8,192 nucleotides of DNA from Selenomonas sp. (GTDB taxonomy: Bacteria > Bacillota > Negativicutes > Selenomonadales > Selenomonadaceae). Numbering within the stretch: the first letter of the stretch is position 1; each line of letters starts with the position of its first letter. A program made the position numbers and the translations under genes. The stretch spans positions 1 to 8,192 of the forward strand of contig NZ_JALFCU010000074.1 of the NCBI RefSeq assembly GCF_022771645.1. Reading direction: 5' to 3'. Of this stretch, positions 4,996-8,192 are shown in pieces. The notes under the pieces were generated by a model, which saw only the letters and a list, made by a program, of their open reading frames with translations, was not told the DNA's origin and did no database searches.

Positions 4996-7452
4996 TCACT
5001 TCAGCTGCACGACCGTCGCGCCCGTTCCGCCGTCCGTCTGGTCGGCGAATTGATACGAAAGGACGCTCGCATGATGCTTCAGATACGCCTGCACGCCCTT
5101 GCGCAGCGCGCCCGTGCCCTTGCCGTGGATGACGAGGATCTCGCCGAGGCCGGCGATCTGCGCGTCATCGATGAATTTGCCGAGTACGCCCTCCGCTTCG
5201 TCGACCATCAGGCCGCGGATGTCGATCTCGCGGCGCGCCGTCGCCGTCTTGCCGAGGAGGTCCGTCGTGCCGCGTCCGCTTTGACGATACACGCCTGTGC
5301 CGCCGTTGCCGGCCGACGCCCAGGCGTGCTTGCCGCCAGCTTTCCCGAGCGGCGCCTTCGCGCCGTTCATCAGCGTCTCGCCGCCGCCCGCGCCCGCATG
5401 GCCGAGGAAGCGCGCGTCCTTCGCGCGCACGCTCGTGCGCAGGCTGCCGACCTGCACTTCGAGTTCCTTGCCGTGCAGCTCGAGCACCGTGCCCTTCTGG
5501 TCGAGCTTCGGCAGATACACGGAGTCGCCGGGCTTCAGGGTCTTCAGGTCGATTTTCTTGCCGAGGTGCTTCTGCCCGACGATGCCCGGGCGCGCTTTCT
5601 CGCTCGCTTCCGTCAGGCGGCGGCGCGCTTCCTGCATCGCGGCCTGGCGCGCGTGGATGCCCTGGTCGTCGAACTGCTTTTTCAGCTGGTCGATGATGTC
5701 CTCGGCCTCGCGGCGCGTGCGGCGCACGAGCGCGGCGCTTTCCTGCCGCGCTTTTTTGATGAGGTCGCCCTTCTTTTTGTCGAGATCGGCCTGCTGTGCC
5801 GCGACCTTTTTTTCGAGCGCCTCCGCATGGCGCTGGCGCTCGGCGATGTCGGCATTCATCTGCTCGTAGAGCCGCTTCTGCTGCTCGAGGTCGCTGACGA
5901 CGTGCTCGAACTGCGCGTGGTCGGCGCGGATGAGCTCTTTCGCGCGCAAGATGATGCTGTCGGCGAGGCCGAGGCGCTGCGAGATCGCGAACGCGTTGCT
6001 CGCGCCCGGGATGCCGATGAGCAGGCGGTACGTCGGACGCAGGCTCTTGACCTCGAACTCGACGCAGGCATTCTCGATGCCGTCCCGCGTGTACGCGAAC
6101 GTCTTGAGCTCGGAATAATGCGTCGTCGCGACCGTCGCCGCGCCAATCGCGAGCAAGCGCTCGAGGATGGCCATGGCGAGCGCCGCGCCCTCCTCCGGGT
6201 CGGTGCCGGCACCGAGCTCGTCGACGAGCACGAGGTCGCGCGGGCCGGCTTTTTGCAAAATGGCGACAATATGCGTCATGTGCGCGGAAAACGTGGACAG
6301 GCTCTGCTCGATGCTCTGCTCGTCGCCGATGTCGGCGTAGACGTCGTCGTAGACGGCGATCTGCGAGCCCTGCGCCACGGGCAGGAAGCAGCCGCTCTGC
6401 GCCATGAGCACCATGAGGCCGAGCGTCTTCATGCTGACCGTCTTGCCGCCCGTGTTCGGGCCCGTGATGAGCAGCATGGAAAAGCGCGTGCCGAGCTCGA
6501 TGTCGATGGGCACGACATTTTCGTCCGCGATCAAAGGATGGCGCGCGGCGAGCAGCTTCGTCTCGCGGCCGTCCGACAGCTGCGGCTCCGTCGCCTTCAT
6601 GCGCTCCGCGAGGCGCGCTTTCGCAAACGCGAAATCGACTTGCGCGAGCACGTCGGCGTTCGCCGTCAGCGTCGCGCCTTCCTTCTGCACCTGGAGCGAC
6701 AAGCTTTTGAGGATGCGCGCGATTTCGCGCTGCTCGGCGAGCGTCAGCTGCTTCACGTCGTTGCCGGCCTCGACGACGGCCATCGGCTCGATGAAGAGCG
6801 TCGCGCCCGTCGCACTCTGGTCGTGCACGATGCCGGGGAAAAAGCGGCGGTACTCCGCCTTCACGGGCAGCACGTAGCGCTCGTCGCGGATCGTCACGAT
6901 GGCATCCTGGAAATGCTTCTGATGCTCTGGCGCGTGCAAAATGGCGCTGATGCGGTCCTTGATGCGCGCCTCGGCCGCCGCCCGCTCGCGGCGGATGCGG
7001 CGGAGCTCAACCGACGCGTCATCGCGCAGCTCGCCATGCTCGTCGATGGCATTGTCGAGGCTGCGCTCGAGCTGGCCGAGCAGCTCGAGGCCATGCGCGG
7101 CCTCCTTCAGCAGCGGCGCGTCCGTCTCGAGCGCTTTGAAAAATTCTTTGACGTTCCGCGTCGCGTAGAGGAAGCTCCGCACGTCGACGAACGCGTCGAG
7201 CGTCAGCGCCGCGCCGAGCTTCACCTTCTTCAGCATCGGCCGCAAGTCGCGGATGCCGCCGAGCGGCGGCGCCGCAAAGCCCGCAATCCGCACCGCCTCC
7301 GACGTCTCCGCGAGCCGGAGAGCGACCTCCGCGCGATCGGACGACGGCGCGATAGCAGCTGCGCGCTCCTTGCCGAGGACGGAGGACGCGCAGTCGGCGA
7401 GCATCGCGCGGATGCGGTCGTATTCCAAAGTTCTGTAGGTTGCTTGTTCCAA
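4996..7452 (-). CDS. mutS2: MutS2 (MutS-type ATPase with Smr domain)
   Basis: MutS2 is a cytoplasmic ABC-type ATPase. In different bacteria it has been linked to suppression of homologous recombination and to rescue of collided ribosomes, not to mismatch repair; it lacks the MutS mismatch-recognition domain. Visible features are a MutS core (about 1-320), Walker A GPNTGGKT at 331-338, signature SLSTFSAHM at 384-392, Walker B LVLVDE at 407-412, and TTHYSELK at 443-450. A charged coiled coil runs from about 510 to 620, and a KOW-like segment from about 633 to 684. A Gly/Ala-rich linker follows (about 685-740). The C-terminal Smr nuclease domain has IDIRG at 743-747 and HGKGTG at 776-781. The open frame extends 80 codons further upstream, but TTG at 7452 has AAAAAGGAG 7 nt away and gives MEQATYRTLEYDRI, the expected family N terminus. 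The 818-aa length is slightly above that of the B. subtilis protein. Confidence 0.95.
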   Translation of the reverse strand: MEQATYRTLEYDRIRAMLADCASSVLGKERAAAIAPSSDRAEVALRLAETSEAVRIAGFAAPPLGGIRDLRPMLKKVKLGAALTLDAFVDVRSFLYATRNVKEFFKALETDAPLLKEAAHGLELLGQLERSLDNAIDEHGELRDDASVELRRIRRERAAAEARIKDRISAILHAPEHQKHFQDAIVTIRDERYVLPVKAEYRRFFPGIVHDQSATGATLFIEPMAVVEAGNDVKQLTLAEQREIARILKSLSLQVQKEGATLTANADVLAQVDFAFAKARLAERMKATEPQLSDGRETKLLAARHPLIADENVVPIDIELGTRFSMLLITGPNTGGKTVSMKTLGLMVLMAQSGCFLPVAQGSQIAVYDDVYADIGDEQSIEQSLSTFSAHMTHIVAILQKAGPRDLVLVDELGAGTDPEEGAALAMAILERLLAIGAATVATTHYSELKTFAYTRDGIENACVEFEVKSLRPTYRLLIGIPGASNAFAISQRLGLADSIILRAKELIRADHAQFEHVVSDLEQQKRLYEQMNADIAERQRHAEALEKKVAAQQADLDKKKGDLIKKARQESAALVRRTRREAEDIIDQLKKQFDDQGIHARQAAMQEARRRLTEASEKARPGIVGQKHLGKKIDLKTLKPGDSVYLPKLDQKGTVLELHGKELEVQVGSLRTSVRAKDARFLGHAGAGGGETLMNGAKAPLGKAGGKHAWASAGNGGTGVYRQSGRGTTDLLGKTATARREIDIRGLMVDEAEGVLGKFIDDAQIAGLGEILVIHGKGTGALRKGVQAYLKHHASVLSYQFADQTDGGTGATVVQLK

Positions 7453-7459
7453 ATGGGTT

Positions 7460-7468
7460 CTCCTTTTT
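7460..7468 (-). promoter_or_regulatory. mutS2 ribosome binding site that fixes the TTG start
   Basis: The minus-strand AAAAAGGAG ends 7 nt before the TTG at 7452. It is the only strong Shine-Dalgarno near the frame's N-terminal end. The 80 upstream in-frame codons include the mutS2 leader hairpin and resemble no MutS2 N terminus. This supports the shorter, 818-residue protein. Confidence 0.8.
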
Positions 7469-7508
7469 GATTTGCTCGCGAAGTTTGGCGTTCGCTCGCA
7501 GTCGCGTC

Positions 7509-7568
7509 GGCAGTTCCCCCCGAAAACAACGCAATACAAGTTGCTAAAAGTTTTCGGGGGAAACCGCC
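7509..7568 (-). other. 19-bp hairpin in the mutS2 leader
   Basis: The arms at 7509-7527 and 7550-7568 are 17/19 complementary as DNA. In the minus-strand RNA both mismatches become G-U pairs, so the stem is 19 bp without interruption. Its core is CCCCCGAAAAC/GUUUUCGGGG. The 22-nt loop can form a further GCAA/UUGC pairing. The structure lies 57 nt upstream of the mutS2 start. No U-tract follows, so it is not a simple terminator. It could be a leader regulatory RNA, a processing site or a dispersed repeat. No confident mutS2 promoter was found upstream of it. Confidence 0.65.
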
Positions 7569-7742
7569 AACACTCCCGAAGATACAGATTAGCACGCGGA
7601 TGCGTGGGGGTGGGGGGCAGGATTTCTCGCGGAGATATAGTGTCAGCGCACATCAAACGAAGTCGCGTAGAGACGGAGAAGGTTGAAAGCAAGGCATATC
7701 ACCCGTTGTTGTAGATGGCGCGGCTAGTTTGCTTGACCTCAC
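7569..7742. other. Intergenic spacer upstream of the mutS2 leader
   Basis: No gene, RNA gene or convincing promoter is visible here. The only odd point is a plus-strand G-rich run (7605-7616, GGGGGTGGGGGG, with GG at 7620-7621), which could at best form a weak two-layer quadruplex. The promoter of mutS2 presumably lies in this stretch or further upstream, but no hexamer pair stands out. Confidence 0.4.
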
Positions 7743-7771
7743 ATCTATTGCGAGCGTAACAACCTGAGCAG

Positions 7772-7843
7772 CCTCTCCCTCCGGGAAAAGCAGACACACG
7801 GCGCTTTAGCGCCGATGTGGTCGCTTTATCCTTTAGGTAGAGG
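7772..7843. repeat. Nested 72-nt hairpin inside the composite repeat
   Basis: Successive arms pair about one centre: CCTCTCCCT (7772-7780) with AGGTAGAGG (7835-7843, one mismatch); GGGAAAAGC (7783-7791) with GCTTTATCC (7823-7831, two mismatches); CACA (7795-7798) with TGTG (7816-7819); and CGGCGC (7799-7804) with GCGCCG (7809-7814), closed by a TTTA loop. In copy B the outer arms are separated by a single base; here 54 nt lie between them. Confidence 0.6.
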
Positions 7844-7864
7844 GGGACCGCGAAGCGGTGGAGC

Positions 7865-7982
7865 GGGTGGCGAAGGTAGGCCGTAGCTCTACGGTGGATT
7901 GTTTTGTCGAAGGATAGTAATAAGTCTATGCTTCCTTCGCAGTTACAATCCATCGAATAGTCACGTCCTACCTCCGCCACCC
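7865..7982. repeat. 118-bp imperfect hairpin inside the composite repeat
   Basis: The outer arms GGGTGGCGAAGGTAGG (7865-7880) and CCTACCTCCGCCACCC (7967-7982) pair at 15 of 16 positions. On exactly the same axis, GGATTGT (7896-7902) pairs with ACAATCC (7945-7951) and CGAAGGA (7908-7914) with TCCTTCG (7933-7939). A side hairpin, CCGTAG-CT-CTACGG, sits at 7881-7894 opposite 15 unpaired bases. The strict register indicates one folded unit and not chance matches. Confidence 0.7.
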
Positions 7983-8036
7983 TTTCCGCCTCGCTACGCT
8001 CGGCACCTTCCCCGAAGGGGAAGGCTTTCATTCCAA

Positions 8037-8187
8037 GCGTTTCATTCAAATACTCAAACTTCGCACACGGAAAACATCCCGTATGCCTTGAAAAATCAAC
8101 CTAAACTGGATATAAAAATCCATTCACGCACACCTTTGCCCGCTCAGTCGGCTCATCCAAAGGGCAGGCAAATCGTTCATGAAACGC
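8037..8187. mobile_element. Candidate 151-bp miniature inverted-repeat element
   Basis: Perfect 9-bp terminal inverted repeats, GCGTTTCAT (8037-8045) and ATGAAACGC (8179-8187), are flanked on both outer sides by TCCAA (8032-8036 and 8188-8192), as expected of a 5-bp target duplication. Inside are an 8-bp stem GCACACGG/CCGTATGC (8063-8086, one wobble) and TTTGCC/GGCAAA (8135-8172). There is no transposase. The base composition is more AT-rich than that of the genes. It adjoins the right end of the composite repeat. The right flank coincides with the window edge, so longer homology or continuation cannot be judged. Confidence 0.4.
8088..8116 (+). promoter_or_regulatory. Possible plus-strand promoter at the right edge
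   Basis: The plus strand has TTGAAA (8088-8093), a 17-bp spacer and TATAAA (8111-8116), each five of six matches to consensus. It would fire out of the window towards the right. It lies inside the candidate miniature element, and no downstream gene can be seen, so it may be a chance match in AT-rich DNA. Confidence 0.3.
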
Positions 8188-8192
8188 TCCAA

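Larger units (their letters stand above)
7743..8024. repeat. Composite of REP-like hairpin modules (copies D and E)
   Basis: The stretch strings together modules seen singly elsewhere in the window. The ATCTATTGCGAGCGT boundary (7743-7762) matches copy C. The CCTCTCCCT arm (7772-7780) matches copy B. A 21-bp block (7841-7861, including CCGC-GAA-GCGG) is an exact inverted copy of 302-322 in copy A. At the right end is CCTTCCCC-GAA-GGGGAAGG (8006-8024), as in copy C. The modules are joined by two long hairpins (7772-7843 and 7865-7982). A minus-strand open frame of 116 codons crosses all of it, but its product is only translated repeat (for example KAFPFGEGAERSEAER), and it is not called as a gene. 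Confidence 0.75.

Noticed and set aside
4969..4997. Terminator after mutS2
   Set aside because: GACGCG-CGC-CGCGTC overlaps the stop codon, but the following bases (TCAGCGTTTTCTCC) have only a short, delayed T-run. Termination here is not convincing.
3184..7470. Very long plus-strand open frames opposite pbp1A and mutS2
   Set aside because: They mirror minus-strand genes with high G/C third positions, which removes stops on the other strand. Their products are Arg/Val/Asp-rich with no recognisable motifs, while the minus frames carry complete catalytic motifs.
7605..7621. G-quadruplex in the spacer
   Set aside because: Only two long G-runs plus a GG pair; at most a two-layer structure, and no gene arrangement gives it meaning.
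7453..7692. 80-codon N-terminal extension of MutS2
   Set aside because: The frame is open, but it crosses the leader hairpin and resembles no MutS2. The TTG at 7452 has an ideal Shine-Dalgarno and gives the expected N terminus.
7699..8049. Minus-strand open frame of 116 codons upstream of mutS2
   Set aside because: It is a translation through the repeat hairpins (KAFPFGEGAERSEAERVAEVGRD and the like). It has no Shine-Dalgarno, no domain, and codon use unlike the neighbouring genes.
8101..8192. Possible 3' end of a minus-strand gene (…ERAKVCVNGFLYPV, TAG stop)
   Set aside because: 29 open codons at the edge with mixed third positions, unlike the G/C-biased local genes, and lying inside the candidate inverted-repeat element. 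Too little to call; sequence to the right would settle it.

Overview
The window reads as chromosomal housekeeping DNA of a GC-rich, outer-membrane-bearing Firmicute, most likely a Negativicute of the Selenomonas/Mitsuokella type. This is inferred from the strongly G/C-biased third codon positions, the gene content, and intergenic hairpin repeats built on CCTTCCCC/GGGGAAGG and CCGCTTCGCGG. The genus is not proven by anything in the window.

All recognised genes lie on the minus strand. In transcription order (right to left) they are mutS2 (818 aa, TTG start), a class A penicillin-binding protein of the PBP1A/PonA type (710 aa), tyrS (405 aa, TTG start), yebC (244 aa), and the first 69 codons of ruvC, which runs off the left edge. 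They do not look like one tight operon. The pbp1A, tyrS and yebC genes each have a credible promoter of their own, all with a TGn extended -10. The gaps are 117-242 bp and most contain hairpin repeats. Functionally the group covers ribosome rescue or recombination control (MutS2), peptidoglycan synthesis (PBP), tRNA charging (TyrRS), gene regulation or translation (YebC) and Holliday-junction resolution (RuvC). The yebC-ruvC neighbourhood is widely conserved in bacteria.

The interest is between the genes. A strong intrinsic terminator (14-bp stem, U8) ends one base before the ruvC Shine-Dalgarno sequence, so ruvC mRNA must read through it. The mutS2 leader carries a 19-bp hairpin that is fully paired only in the minus-strand RNA. 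REP-like hairpin repeats sit just downstream of yebC, tyrS and pbp1A. A 280-bp composite of the same modules lies upstream of mutS2 and folds into two consecutive long hairpins. Directly beside it is a 151-bp candidate miniature transposable element with 9-bp perfect terminal inverted repeats and a 5-bp TCCAA direct repeat on both sides.

The 740-bp stretch at the right end (7453-8192) holds no convincing gene. It contains the mutS2 leader, an unremarkable spacer, the composite repeat and the candidate element.
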